Shown piece after piece: positions 32,814-45,896 of a stretch of DNA of 64,000 bases (positions are counted from its first letter, which is position 1; each line of letters begins with the position of its first letter). The translations under genes were made by a program, and so were the position numbers. Below the pieces are notes generated by a model. The model was not told the origin of the DNA and did not search any database. It worked only from the letters and a program-made list of their open reading frames with translations. Source of the stretch: Microplitis mediator (lineage: Eukaryota; Arthropoda; Insecta; Hymenoptera; Braconidae); the NCBI RefSeq assembly GCF_029852145.1, contig NC_079974.1, positions 13,517,041 to 13,581,040 of the forward strand, read 5' to 3'.

Positions 32814-33098
32814 ATAAATAGTAAAAAAATTCAGAATGTAATAAACAAGAAACTATTACCTATGAATCAAATTTCTTTGATTGTATGATAATTTTCAATA
32901 ATTCAGACTTTAAAATAAACATCAGATATAAAAAAGATTCAAAAATTTGACGAGAAATGAAGTTCTTAAAAAATGAAAAAATACCCGATTTAATTTTTTA
33001 ATCACCAAAATAATAACTTTGCTGATAGTTAAATAGAAAGTGACAATTTAAAATTTATATTAAAAATTTTAATAAATTTTTCATTTTTTATGTACAAT

Positions 33099-33713
33099 CC
33101 CGGGCCAAAAATAAAACTTGATTTAGGCTTAGTTTACCAGATAGAAATTTGGAGCCATTCTTTCATGAGATAAACTCGACTTTTTTTACGGAGATATGAA
33201 ATCCATTGAGTTTTCGCCTTGGTTTAGACTTAACTGGCTTACTTACTCACGATTTAAGACGAAAAAGTTGAAATCATGTCGAAATTGACTTATTAGACTT
33301 AGTTTAGACTTATTCGACTCAAAATATAAGGTGAAAAAGTCGAAATTGATTCGATTTAGACTTATTAGACTTAAATTATAAGGCGATAAAGTAAAAACTA
33401 AGGTAGGAAAAATTTTATATATTAAGGCGAAAGTAAGGCGAATAATTAAATTTTTTTCGACTCGATTCGGCATCTCAAAAGTAAGGTGAATGACTATCGT
33501 GCTCGGAGTAAAGACAAATAAGTTCAAACTAAAATAAAAAAATACGAATAAGTTAAATTAAGTTGAATCTAAGATGAAAAAAGTTCAAAAAGTTGAAAAA
33601 AATTTAATTTAAGTCGGAAAAGTCGAGATCTTATCGAAAAATTGTTGGCAAATCAACAACTTCAAAAGAAAATAAGGTGAAGCAAGCCTGAATGAGGTTT
33701 ATTTTTGAGCCAG
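33099..33713. mobile_element. Possible TIR element (MITE-like), about 615 bp
   Basis: The left end, GGGCCAAAAATAAAACTTGA followed by TTTAGGCTTAG, is matched in inverted orientation at the right end (CAGGCTTG preceded by an AAGCAAG context and followed by GTTTATTTTTGAGCC), roughly 37 bp with mismatches. Both ends are flanked by ACAAT (33094-33098 and 33714-33718). The interior consists of scrambled AAGTCTAAGTCGA/AAGGCGAA motifs with no gene. Confidence 0.45.
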
Positions 33714-33718
33714 ACAAT

Positions 33719-35320
33719 TTTTAAATTGTCTTTTATAAATATCGCTTTTAGTTAATTAACATTAATTTCAAACAACAAAAATTTTAAATCAAACCCGATG
33801 ATTTTCAAAGTTACTTAACATTGAATTGGTATTATTAATTTAGACATTACCTTTAGTGATAATATTATAGTGGTAAAGATTTGGCTTTGCGGATCATTAT
33901 TGGCATTTGATAAATACATGCAATTTCTTACACGCTGAGAATTTTATGGTAATGATTCTCATCGAGGATTTTTAATAGTTACCATACTGTATAGAAATTT
34001 TAGAATTTTTTACAATAATGCTATTAAAAACTATCATATGATACTAACTATTACTATCCCCGAATAATAATCACTCTCACCAATAATAGTAATCACCTAC
34101 ATCACAGATAGCAATAGTTACCATCGCGTATGTAAAAGTCATACATACACATTATTATAAGTAATTGTATATATTGAGACAAATCGCCTCCTTGCTTGAC
34201 GATTCTTACCAGCAGCCACCAGGATTCGCGGGTTGAACCCTGGTTTAGGCTGGCCTCTACAATATTTATAATTTACTTGGACAACGCAAATGGGTTCCCG
34301 CAAGAGAAACACCCGCACTCGTTCAGACAACAATGGATGAAACTCCTACTAAATTCCCTTACGGCTATTATACTTAGTTTATGCGAATAATTAACTTAAA
34401 AGTAGGAAATCAAATAATAAAGCAGAATACAGGCACGAATTAAAGTAAGGAATGACAGATTTATTGCCAGATATAACAGTATAGATTACTTACAATATTG
34501 CGCAGTATTATTTTATAACAAAAGTGCCTCGGCTGCTCTTTGGCGGCAACGACTCCAGCTACGTTGAGTGGGCGCGTGGCACAATTTTTCTTACACTGTA
34601 CTTTATTATACACAAATTGTTCTATTAGGAACTTTGTTTAAGTGGAAATTCTTATATGATTAATCTAAAATTACTTTAATACAAAAGATAAGATAGCAAG
34701 TAAATCGCTTATTTTATAAATTGATAAGATACAGCAAGATATAGCAAGATATAGAACAAAATAATTAAGAATTGTTTTAGCACGTGCGCGCTTAAGGATC
34801 CAAAATCGAAGTGCTCATCGATGCCGCAGGGTCCTAGGCCGTGAACTCGGCCTATCCCCACTTACCCTACGGTCATGCGTCGACAAAAGAATTTAGTCAT
34901 GTGACCATGGCACTATGACGCTATAGTTTTAGGCGGTAACGAGACGAAGAAAACGGGAACCGCGAGGCTGAGAACGACGAAGACAATTCACATTGTCTCA
35001 ATATATACATATATGTATATGTGTATTTATATGTACATATATATTAGGGTGCGTCACTCCGGAACTGCACATGATAAAAAAATTTAAAGACCAGATTAGA
35101 AAACTAGACACTTGAAGCCACAATTTGCCTTTTTTGGTTTTGTCATATGACTATTTTCTTTCGAGTTACAACCTGTTGAAAATCACTTTAAAATTTGAAA
35201 TTTTTTGAATATCCCTTAATTTTTATAACTAGTGTATAATTGAAATTTTTTTAGATTTTTAACTGTTACAATTTAATTCCCGAATACTTTTCGAAATTCC
35301 CTGATAATTCTATAACAAAT
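33719..35320. other. Unassigned region, probably old transposon sequence
   Basis: No gene is visible. The stretch at 34430-34980 is richer in GC and LTR-like in texture (GATTTATTGCC near 34456, GC-rich core near 34550 and 34830), but I could not find matching ends. A TATATTAGGGTG motif at 35038 resembles a MITE terminus also seen reversed near 57705. Confidence 0.4.
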
Positions 35321-35444
35321 ACTGTTTTTGAATTCGCGACGGAGACGCAAACAACCCCAGTACCGTATGCGGTCACCCACGTAAAAAACAAAAAAAAATT
35401 ATAAATTCAAAAGTCCGGAAAAAATAAAGTTATGATAAATATCG

Positions 35445-37226
35445 TATAACAGGGTATTTCTCAACCTTGCCAAGTTTGGCCCCTTTATTAATTGATCTTA
35501 ATAAGGGCGCCACTGGAAGATAAGACTCGGCCTTCCAGAACCGGAGATGTTAATATTATAAATCAGGGTCGTTGAAAATATATAAGAGTGAGGAGATTGA
35601 GGGATTAAATTAATTTCTACACACAATTTTATCTCAATATAATTTTCACTTTTATTTAACGATTCACAATTATGCCCACCGGGCCTTTATTCCTTATGAT
35701 TATTTAAACAAATTTGTCCACCGGACTTATTATTCTTACAAACTAATTATTAAAATTTTGTCCACCGGACGGTTATTAATTTTACGAACGAGTCCCCTGG
35801 ACTTTTATATTAAATTGGCCACCGGCCAGATCCCCTGGATCTTAATTAAAATAGTCCCCTGGACTTTATACGCAAATGCCCACCGGCCTGATCCCCTGGA
35901 TCTTAATTAAAATAGTCCCCTGGACTTTATAACGAAATGGCCACCGGCCTGATCCCCTGGATCATATTAAAATAAATTTAGTCCCCTGGACTTTCACGAA
36001 ATTGGCCACCGGCCTAATCCCCTGGATCAAATTTTATATAAAACAAATTGGCAACTTGCCAGATCCCCAGGATCTATTATTTAAAACCGTTTCTACAGGA
36101 AACTTAATTTTCTCTCACACACACACACACGTTTTTACATTCGAGTCCCCAGGACTTATTCACACTCACACACACGTTTACAATGTATTATTTTCCCGAT
36201 TATTTTACACGCACAATTTTATTTAATCTCGATTTTATTTATGTGTCCACTGGACTAAATTTCTATCCGTAATTTTGAATGATTCTACAATTTTATAACG
36301 ACACTTTATCAACATGACAATTTTATATACTTTCAGTTTTTCGAATATCAAGTTGTTGAGTAAGAATTTACTGACACCGAAAAACTGCCGCCAACGACTG
36401 ACGCTATCTCTCTTTTATCCATTTACAACTAGTCTTCACGTTAATAACAAATTTGTACAACAAGAACTGATTTCCATTGCTAATAAATTTAATTACTTAT
36501 CTCCTTATTCTTTTATCACTAATTTCACTGCACTTTTAAATTTCCCTTAATTTTCAGTTTTGTAAATTTTGTATTTTTATAATTTTCTTATTAAATAAAA
36601 TTGATTAATCTATTATATATAATTTCTTTATGACTAGATTTACTATTTACGATTTCTGGCCCTTCTGCCGAGAAATTATCAGACGGACCGCGTGTAAATT
36701 TATTTTGAATACTGTTCTTCTTGCGGACAATTTATATTTTAATCAAATCGGAAATGGCGACTGCTCACGAATTATTTAATTATTATTAATTAATTAGTTA
36801 CTTAATAATTTGTGGCAACCGGCCGACAATTTATTTACCTCTCCTTAAATTTTTCCAGCGATCGTGGCGTCCCTTTTTATAACAGCCTTCCTGCCGATTT
36901 CCGTTGACTTGGTTCTTTCCTCCAACTTCTCTTGCTGTTCACGTGTGGTCACTCGTCCGTGTCTTCTGCCGGTCCGTCCGACTGTGTCCGTTTTCACTCT
37001 TGTCACTCACTTATCAAATCTAAGTTCGCGATCATTCGGCCCTTATCGGAAAATCCACCACTCCAACTTATTTCCTTATTGGGTCTTGGGGACGAGCCCC
37101 TTAAATTAGCGCGCCCGGCGACAAGTCGATAAAATAGTAACGCATATGGGGTACTATGGGTAATTAATCAACCGCGGGAAATTAGGTTGATTTAAAGTTG
37201 TAATTTTAAATTTTTACCCCGTTACA
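35445..37226. repeat. Solo LTR C nested in LTR D, 1782 bp
   Basis: The sequence starts TATAACAGGGTA and ends TACCCCGTTACA, imperfect inverted ends; the expected TG at the start reads TA. A perfect target duplication, ATCG, flanks it at 35441-35444 and 37227-37230. It inserted into LTR D after position 35444. The family is unknown. Confidence 0.8.
35660..36080. repeat. Degenerate tandem array in LTR C (CCACCGG / CCCCTGG units)
   Basis: Units of about 60-70 bp alternate the short motifs TCCACCGGAC, GGCCACCGGCC, GATCCCCTGGATC and GTCCCCTGGAC. The motifs are themselves near-palindromic. The best-conserved copies are at 35820-36020. They could be clustered protein-binding sites in the LTR. Confidence 0.75.
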
Positions 37227-39320
37227 ATCGCTTCAATTAATTTTTAAATTTTTAAATAAATAATAAGGTTATTAAATTGCAAATAATAAATAAAGGTGTG
37301 CCTGGACCAGCTCCTCAGGCTGGATTAGTGCACGTAGGCGCCAGACCGTTTACACAAAACGGACAAAAATAGTTTATTAGGGGGAAATTTGCGAGGGAAA
37401 ATCCGAGCGAGTATAGCCAGTAACAAGGCGGATAAATCGAATGAAATAATAAAGAAAAAGAAATGATCAGGAAAAGAAAATAATAAGCACAGTTGAATAT
37501 ATATACAATAATAAAATAAATTAAATGTAGCAGGAAAAAGACCCAGGAAAATAAATACAGAGTATTTCCCCGAGAATTGTTGGATCCAATTATTTATAAA
37601 AAATTATCAAGAATCTTTGATACAATATTTCACTTATATTACTAATTATAATCGTTAATAAACCCCTGGGGGTTGAATCTATACAATGCAACAAAAAAAA
37701 ATTCCAAATTTAAATCCAATATTTGAATCAATAACAAAGTATAAATATATTATAATAATTTACTTAAATGAAATAAACAATTGTTCAAGATTAATTAATG
37801 TCAATAAAAAATTATCACAACCTCAAACCTTGGGTTACCCCTTTACACTATATAGGGGGAGAAAGATACGGCGTACTCTCACTCTCAATCATTAAATTTC
37901 CAAAAATTATAACATAAATTATTTAAAATAAATAATTATCCCTCTTTCAATAATTATTTATAATTAAAAATATAATATAAATTACTTGTCCACTGGGGTA
38001 TACAAAAAACTACAAGTTATGCACAGAAAAAAAAAAATGTAGATAATAATTACTCGGGATTAATTAATTAAATAATAAAAATAACTATAATAAATAATAA
38101 AATAAATAATAATAATAATTTCACTTTATCATTATTATTATTTTCTCAGGAATTTTTCCTCTGAACTATTACGTCGTCGGCTCAGGAATTTTTTTCTTAG
38201 CCGGTGTATAGCTATAGCTATAAGTATAGATATAGGTAGCTATCGATATATCGATACAGCGAACTACTGCAAACGCGCAATTTCCAATGTTAAATTATAA
38301 ATTGAACAAAATACAATTATTTTATTATCCCCAATTCCTTTTATATATGAAAATGTATCATTCAGGGGTAACTAAATACAAAATCGGCCGAATTATTCAC
38401 GGGTGTGTAGTACACACACGTGAATTTCCGTCGTGAATGCCAACAATTCCCGGGGAGGTTACAGATAACAATGCATGGAGAGAAATCAAAGTACTTACTG
38501 AATACTGCTTCGATCTGCAATAAGTCCAATAACCACGTACCCGGTGAATTTAACAAATAAACTTTTTATTAGTTTGACCACAAATAATAACAAATTAACC
38601 ACAAATTAATTGAAAATCGGAAACGTATCGACAACGTAAAACAACAGCGTCTGCTCAATTGCACTCTCCGTACCTTTCTGAGTACTTTATGGGCCGGCCA
38701 CTTGTTGGCCACCCACGTGGCGCAACAATCGCCCTTAATTATTATTATCATTGTTACCTAGCCCTGGGCCTTTGAATCAATTAAATAAATTAATATAATA
38801 TTTTTACCCCACCTGAATGATACATAATAAATTGAATACATATATATAGTATTTATTTTTACCAAAATCATAATGGTAAAATATATATATAATTAAATAA
38901 TAATTCTTTAACACATGTCACCCGCTTCGATATTGCAGGAGAAAATATTGATTTTTCCCCTCCTCTGCGGTCAATATTATTCATCTCCTGAATACCTGGA
39001 CATGAAATTTAATCGAAATAAAATAAAAACAATCATTGGGGCATAATGTGACCACACATTATGTCCCCTATATAACGCCAAATCATAAATATTCCCTTAT
39101 AAATAATAAATAATAAATGTAATTATTTTTAAATTAAAAATTAAAATTTTTGCACACACGTGCTCTCAGTGACACTGCGCGCATGCGCGAGCAAACGCTG
39201 TCTCACCGGCGTGGCAACGAAATGCCCGCGTAACCATTCAAATTTGAACTTAAATACTATTTTTATTACTTATTACTAATTAATTATTAATTTATTTGAA
39301 TGGTTACGTGACAATTCCAT

Positions 39321-40985
39321 TATAACGAATACCGTTTTTAAATTCGTGACGGAGACGCGAATAAACCCGATACCGTATGCGGTCACCCACGTGTAATAAA
39401 AATTATAAATAATAATAAAAAGTATGACTCAAAATAATAAATAATTACAAACAAAATAAACGTGTGCCTGAACCAGCTCCTCAGGCTGGGTTAGTGCATG
39501 AGGGCGCCTGCCCGTTTTTCAAAAACGGACGAAAATAATTTGTCAGGGGGTAAATCTGCGAGGGAAAATCCGAGCGAGTTGTCAGCAACAAGGTGGACAA
39601 CAATCGAAAGAAATTATAAAATTGAAAAGATAAGCAGCAATAAATAGCAACAATTAATAGTAAATAATAGTAATAAAATAAGAAAATTATAGCATAGTAA
39701 TAGGAAAAGATCCAGGAAAATAAATACCAAGTTTCCCCGACAGTTGTTGGTTTTCACTAAGTTTTATATAAGATACCAAAATTCTCAATATAATTACTTG
39801 ATTATAAATATAAATAATCACCATAAATAAAGCCCTGAGGGTAGAATTTATACAAACAAAAATTCAAATAATAAACAAAATAATAATATTATCGTTTATA
39901 ATAAACTAAATAATTAATTCATTAAAATTAATTAAATAAAAATGGATTACAATAATATAACACTGGGTTATCTCTCTACAATTTAGAGAGAGAGAAAGAT
40001 ACGGAGTCGCCCTCACTGACTCTTCAATTTTTACTCAAACTGCTACCCCAGAAACTAAAATTATTCTAAATAAATTAATATATTTCTTTATGTAATTATA
40101 AATCAATCTTTCAGTAATAATAGATTGACAATTATTGTTCAATTATTAATAATCCAAAAGAGCTAGATAATTAATCAACCGCTGGGGTAAATTATACAAT
40201 ACATAAATCGCAATATAAAAGTTTAAATAATAATAACTTACAAATAATGTAATTCAAATAATATTAATAATAATTTAAATAATTATTATTATTATCGTTC
40301 AGGAATTTTTCGTCCGAACGATTGCGTCAGTGTCTGAGGAATTTTCCTTCTCAGACACAGCGCAATAACTATAGATATAGATATAGAAGTGCGTATGTGT
40401 ATATATATCTATATAATACAACGTCGTACGCGCGCAATTTACACTTTTCATTAAATAATTTACAAAAAAAAAACTATATATCATTTTATAATAATACTAT
40501 CAATATGTATCATTCAGGGATAAGAACAATAAAAATAAATTAAATTACTTATTTTTGTGTGGTGCACACACGTGAATTATCTTTCACGACGCGGTTACCA
40601 ACAACTCCCGGGGGGTTACAAGTGATAATGCATGGAGAGAAATCAAAGTACTTACTCAATATCGCTTCGATCTCCGTTCAAATTGTAAAATCGTCACCCG
40701 GTGAATTTATTAAATAAATTTTACTGAATCAATCACAAGAATAGAACAAAATTAATATAACGTATTGATGATGAAAATTCCACAGCGTCTGCTCGTTATC
40801 ACTCTCCGTACCTTTTTGAGTACTTTTTGGGCCGGCCACTTGTGAGCCACCCGGGTGGCGCAACAATCGCCCTTAAAAATTTTCCAGACCCTTGGATATT
40901 TAAATTAAAATAAATAAATTATATAAGTGTTTTATCCCAGCCTGAATGATACATATTAAACTAAATACTTAATCTAGTATTTGTA
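39321..40985 (-). repeat. LTR E, truncated relative of LTR D and G1 LTR
   Basis: It starts TATAACGAATACC on the plus strand and parallels LTR D module by module (stem region 39340, CTCCTCAGGCTGG 39478, AGAGAAATCAAAGTA 40635, GGGCCGGCCACTTGT 40830). It stops resembling LTR D after about 40985, and no GTGACA end was found, so the far end is missing. LTR D is inserted 7 bp from its end. Confidence 0.7.
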
Positions 40986-41401
40986 TAAATGAAAATTACA
41001 ATTTAAAAAAAAAAATTTTTATTTTAAATTTCTATTTATACCCAGAGAGGAAAGTACGACGAGCCCAGGCTTGGCCCAGGCTTAGTTCAACTATGTAGAA
41101 CTGTGGACCAAACTTGTAAGCCAGTTTTTTTCCATCCTTGGTAGAAGTCTGGAATGATAACACCGTGCCAAGCTTGGTTGCCAGCCCTGACCCATGCTTG
41201 TTTGCCAGAGCTGGCCCATGTAGAGACAAAACAAATAAATTGATTGAGAAAAAAATTTTATTATATTATTAACGTTATTGAGTTTGTGATCACTAACGTG
41301 AAAGATCATTAACGTAAGTGATATCATTAACGTAAATGTTCAGCTCTTGCAATCGATCAGAATACTATTTCTTTAAGATCTCGGCATTAAAATAGAAATA
41401 A
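40986..41401. repeat. Short minisatellite-like stretch and spacer
   Basis: Between 41060 and 41225, near-repeats such as CTTGGTTGCCAG, CTTGTTTGCCAG and GGCCCATG recur at about 23-bp spacing, on both strands open for 60-80 codons without a recognisable domain. At 41270-41335 ATTAACGT recurs several times. No gene is supported. Confidence 0.5.
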
Positions 41402-41454
41402 TCCCGACTAGAATTTCTTCCTAATTTGCCTGAAGTACCATAAGGACCTTATCA

Positions 41455-42190
41455 GGTTAATATAAGGTTTGCCTTATTAGGGCAAACTTGACAAGTTTCT
41501 TGTCAAGACCTCGTCAGGATATCCCTATTCAAAAAAAAGTTATTTGCTATCGGGTCAACCTGAAGAGTTCCTGATCAGGACCTCATCAGGATATCCGTAT
41601 TATAAAAAAAAGTTATTTGCCATCGGGTCAACCTGACGAATTCCTGATCAGGACCTCGTCAGGATATCCTTATTCATAAAAAAGTTATTTGTCGTCGGGT
41701 TAACCTGACGAGTTCCTGATGACCTCATCAGGATATCTCTATTAAAAAAAAAGTTATTGCCATCGGGTCAACCTGACGAGTTCCAGATCAGGACCTCGTC
41801 AGGATATCCTTATTCAAAAAAAAAGTTATTTGTCATCGGGTTAACCTGACGAATTCCTGATCAGGACCTCGTCAGGATATCTCTATTAAAAAAAAAGTTA
41901 TTTGTCATCGGGTTAACCTGACGAATTCCTGATCAGGACCTCGTCAGGATATCTCTATTAAAAAAAAAGTTATTAGCCATCGGGTCAACCTGACAAGTTT
42001 CTGATCAGGGCCTCGTCAGGATATTCTTATTCGAAAAAAATTTATTTGCCATCAGGTCAACCTGACGAGTTCCTGATCAGGACCTCGTCAGGATATCCTC
42101 ATTCAAAAAAAAGTTATTTGTCATCGGGTTAACCTGACGAGTTTCTGATCGGGACCTTATCTGGATATCCTTATTCAAAAAATAGTTATC
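41455..42190. repeat. 72-bp tandem array, about 10 units
   Basis: Units of 68-73 bp read GGGTCAACCTGACGAGTTCC, then TGATCAGGACCTCGTCAGGA, then TATCC, an A-run and TTATTTGCCATC. Unit starts are near 41553, 41625, 41697, 41765, 41838, 41910 and 41981. Each unit contains inner dyads (CCTGATCAGG, CCTGACGAG...CTCGTCAGG). Similarity between units is high, so expansion was fairly recent. Confidence 0.9.
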
Positions 42191-42357
42191 CCATCCCTTT
42201 AAATATTTCATTTACAGGCTAAAAATTAAAAAAGTACAAAAGAATATTATATAAGAATCACGTCAATCATTGTAGCACAGATTTTTTACCTCTTCATCAG
42301 TTATTCTTTGACTTCATAATGAATATTATACTTACACTTTCAAGATCACTTGTGTAT

Positions 42358-42420
42358 GTCAGCCCAGTGGATAGCGTCGAAGACTTTGAATCGAAAGGAC
42401 GTAGGTTCGAGCCCAGCAGT
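42358..42420 (+). repeat. tRNA-derived (SINE-like) fragment
   Basis: An A-box-like TCAGCCCAGTGG (42359-42370) and a B-box GGTTCGAGCCC (42404-42414) are spaced as in tRNA genes. The loop TTTGAAT between them recalls tRNA-Gln, but the anticodon and acceptor stems do not pair. It is a tRNA-derived relic, not a tRNA gene. Confidence 0.5.
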
Positions 42421-42649
42421 TATCGGGATTTTTTCATCAATAATAAATATGTTTACTCCCTCTAATTAATGCTCTGAAAACAATAGATAACGTTCTCGAT
42501 CGAATTAAAATTCTCTATTTTTTTTTTGCAATTTAATATTTTTTTAAAAATAATTACCAATAAGGTAATCCTGATAAGGATTTGATGAGAATATCCTGGT
42601 AAAGATTTGATAAGGCAATCCTGATAAGGACGTGATAAGGATATCCTGG

Positions 42650-44000
42650 TGTTATGTCCGCCGCTTAAGTTTTAATTATTTATCCGAGATTTCTCCCTTT
42701 GGTAGCGATAGTAATTTTTGGACAAGCGGGTTGGAGGGTGCGGACAACAATAAAGAATACGAGGAAGAAATTATCTTCCTATAATTTATTATTTATAGTG
42801 GATCTTTTCGAGAATTAAGAACCCAAACGTCTTCGAAGAGACTGGTGCTCTTGTTTAAGCCAAAAGTATTTTACGAATGATAAAAAAATAGTTCTTTCAC
42901 CTACCTTTCGATGTCAATTCTTCTAGTGCGGCAGCTATTATCCCTCCAGGACTAAACAGCTCACTCGACCTTCCTGTAGGGTTGGTAGAATGGGTGCGGC
43001 TGGGTTGGTAGGATGATATCTTATGTACTACTTTCGAATGAAACCGCAAGGTTGGAGTGATGAACTTGATCTTTTTTGTATTTTAAATTACAACGTCTTA
43101 ACTGAACGTCACTTGTTCACTCTAGTTTTTCACAACTTTAATGTAATTTGTATCATAAGATTATTTATCTTATCGGATATTTTAAACAGATTTTTGTTTA
43201 TAAATGCGTCCTTTTTCACACCCAAAAGGGGTTTTTATGCGCAGAAACTCGGCACAAAGTGAGATCACAAATTCACGTGATTTGTGTCACAATTCACTCG
43301 AACCGGATGGATCTTTGAGATCTTTCAATTGCAATTAAGAACTATACTCTACACGATAGTTGACTATCAGCCGAGTATCTAACTCAATTGGCAATTTAAT
43401 TTTATAATAATGACCGTAAATGAATAAATCAATATCCTACACGAACTTAATCAGCCGGATACCTAGATCGATTTACGGTATAATTGATTGGAATTTTTGT
43501 AAATGAATAAATTAATATCCTACACGAAATTAATCAGCCGAATACCTAGATCGATTTACAATTTATTTAAAGTGAACTTTGGAAAACCGTAACTAATAAA
43601 ATAATATCCTACACAAAATTAATCAGCCGGATACCTAGATCAGCGACGATTACTTATTGCCACGTCGGATAATTTCTGCAATAAGATTACGGGCTATCGA
43701 CGCCGTTTACGCGGACCAAGAAGTTTAAATAAAACTGAGGCCCTGAGCCATGGTGCTCAGGCTTTTTATAAACTTTGCTTTGACAATTGATGGGGAATTT
43801 TTAATTATCGTCATTGGTGGAAGGTGACGACAGTTTATTACTTATTCGTTAAACTTATTGCAGTTATCCTCCCACTATTTTTTGCCGCATACAACGGTGA
43901 AAAGTCTGACGCTGCGTTTTCGCGCGCTTTGCAAAGAGGAGCTCAGAAATAATTATTTTAAATAATTATTAAAATAACAAAAAATTATTTGGACATAACA
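42650..44000 (-). repeat. G3 3' LTR, 1351 bp
   Basis: It starts TGTTATGTCCG and ends GGACATAACA on the plus strand. It is nearly identical to 55799-57063 but has three rather than two copies of a roughly 85-bp unit (TATCCTACACGAA...AATCAGCCGGATACCTAGATC, near 43432, 43515 and 43605), which accounts for its extra length. Short frames inside both LTRs (43023, 56206) are LTR repeats, not genes. Confidence 0.95.
42896..42910 (-). promoter_or_regulatory. Splice donor in the G3 3' LTR
   Basis: The minus strand reads CGAAAG/GTAGGTGAAAG, with the intron starting at 42904. The functional counterpart for the env RNA is the identical site in the 5' LTR (intron start 56053). Confidence 0.6.
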
Positions 44001-45512
44001 ATCCCCCGGAAAGTAAGAGGGTTGCAAAACTCTCTTGCTTTTCTAAACATATGTCCCCTCTTTTAAAAAGCTCGCGATAACGCTTACAAGGAAAATTTGA
44101 AAATGTTTTACGACTAAACATATATAGGATATGTAAAATATATGCGATTATATTTGTGTTTTCAATATTTATAGTATATATGTATGTATATATATGTTAT
44201 GTATATATATGTGTTATATATGTATATATGTGTATGTATATATGTGTTAATATGAATTTTATATAGTTTTTTCTTAAAGTATATCATTTCCCATTACCAA
44301 AATAATTATAATTATTCTTAAAGATAAGGATTACATAGTATGATTATCCCAAATTAGGATGACAATGTTATTTATTTCAACTTTCCACACGCATATGATG
44401 CGTACACATAAGCATATATATGCCCTTGAGAAAATAAAGGCAAAGTGAATTTCAACATGTTTTACAATTTATTTTAATAGTTTTAAGAGTGACTTTTATC
44501 ATTTTATTCATAAGTTTAATTCCATGTGATTTTAACAAACACTCTCACAGCTAGCGCGTCTTATTACCGCTGACGGTGCGTTTATACGTTAAGTCGGGCA
44601 TTCAGTCATCTGATTTGGAACTGGCACAATGTGCACGTCTTTCGATCAAAAGTATGACCTTGGGGATCCCATTTATTATTTTGTAAGATTTTACGCCGAA
44701 TTTACTTATATTCGAAGGAATTTTTTTTTCAATTTGGGATCCCCAAAAAGTTTTTTTTTTTTTTTTATTACGGCGCAATTATCTAAATTCGCCAGGTAAG
44801 TGTTTTTAGTTTATTATGGAACATATGACTAGTCTGAGGTGAGTAACATTCTGAAGTTTGTTTTTGAAAGAAAAATTTCTATCTATTAACTGCTTCCATT
44901 TTTTTTTCGTTATAGGTGGTGAAAAGGAGTTTTTTTTTTTTAAGGAGGTTCCATGGGGTTTAAATTTTTAAAAGGAGAATTTGGCAGAGAAATGACGTCC
45001 AGTAAGAAAATTTTGTCAAGACTGTGAAAGTATTTGTCAACGGCTGTCATCTACGTTCGGATTCGCGCATGCGCTGTGAAAGGTAAACATTTAAATAATT
45101 TTCTTTAGTTTGAAATGTAATTTCGCGGTTTTTAACAGGGACTTACCAATTATCCTGTTTTCTCGAATGTTCAGGTGATTTTAAATTTCTTTAATGGTTT
45201 AAATGTAAAAACCTATCATTAAATTTCCTTTCTTTTTCCAAAATTTATCATATAACTTAAGTCTAGTAATATGTTTATTAGTTAATTTTTTTTTCTGTTT
45301 ATCTTTTAAAAATAAAGTGGTCATAAAATAGGAATCCTCTTCAAAGATAACCATAGATATGGTTAAACGAATACAAAAATTTGTAGATGTTTTCCAAAAT
45401 GGCCCCAAAAATCACTTCGGGGTCAGTTTCTAAATAATTAGAAGAGGATTGCTATTTTTACCACGCGAATTTTTTGTTTGATTATACATTATTCTTATCT
45501 TGTTTAGGTTGA
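44001..45512 (-). other. G3 3' noncoding region
   Basis: 1.5 kb lies between the env end and the 3' LTR. It includes a TATATG/TATGTG microsatellite (about 44160-44260) and an inverted repeat TTGGGGATCCCA (44660-44671) with TGGGATCCCCAA (44735-44746) that would form a 12-bp stem. Immediately beside the 3' LTR the minus strand ends CCGGGGGAT, the likely priming site. No gene is visible. Confidence 0.6.
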
Positions 45513-45896
45513 TTATATTGGTGCGTTGAAGTCGGAGAGACGGAGACCTCTGGATGTACGAGTTGGAGTTGTTCGCCGATTTGCGGAGAAGGAGAGACGA
45601 GTTGATGTCGACGGATGCTCTTGGAGTTCGATGACCCCTGGTTGGTCCTTAGCTTGGACTGCCTTTGGTTTTAGATCAGAGGTACGCTTGGTTTCTATTA
45701 TTGTCTTATGTAGTACCTCACCTGGCTGCTTGTTTTTCTTATAGGTGAAGCAGCGCCTCTTGCCTGAGCAGATACAACATTTGAGGAAAACTGGAACGAT
45801 GAGAATGATACACAAGATGACGAGGATGGACATATTTCCCGCCGTCATCGTTCGTTGTATCTCGTCCTCCTGATGATGCAGCGCTATTTCAGACAT
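45513..45896 (-). pseudogene. env: G3 Env membrane anchor and cytoplasmic tail, out of frame
   Basis: This 127-codon frame overlaps the end of the ectodomain frame by 13 bases, in another frame. It holds a strong transmembrane helix (MSILVILCIILIVPVFLKCC, about residues 22-41), then a Cys-rich juxtamembrane segment and a basic, Ser/Thr-rich tail of about 80 residues. It is the C-terminal part of the same envelope protein. A single-base shift near 45890 separates the two parts, so the copy as read would not make an anchored protein. Confidence 0.75.

Larger units (their letters stand above)
35321..39313 (-). repeat. Solo LTR D, related to the G1 LTR, split by solo LTR C
   Basis: On the plus strand it starts TATAAC and ends GTGACA, the same non-canonical TG...TA termini (minus strand) as the G1 LTR. 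It is flanked by ATTC at 35317-35320 and 39314-39317. Removing the inserted LTR C leaves about 2.2 kb, close to the 2.34 kb of G1. Shared modules with G1 and LTR E include the terminal stem region (GTGACGGAGACGC... or equivalent) and CAGCTCCTCAGGCTGG. It also has a conserved block near 38450 (CATGGAGAGAAATCAAAGTA) and one near 38690 (GGGCCGGCCACTTGT). Confidence 0.8.

Noticed and set aside
33099..33713. Solo LTR
   Set aside because: The ends are inverted over about 37 bp and lack TG...CA, so a TIR element is the better, though still uncertain, reading.
41032..41327. Repetitive open frames with GQxWQ-type peptides
   Set aside because: The periodicity comes from a short DNA minisatellite open in more than one frame.
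41455..42190. CRISPR-like regular repeats
   Set aside because: Units are contiguous tandem copies with no unique spacers, in a eukaryotic transposon context.
43023..43262. 79-codon frame, repeated at 56206-56412
   Set aside because: It is inside the two G3 LTRs, and no protein family was recognised.
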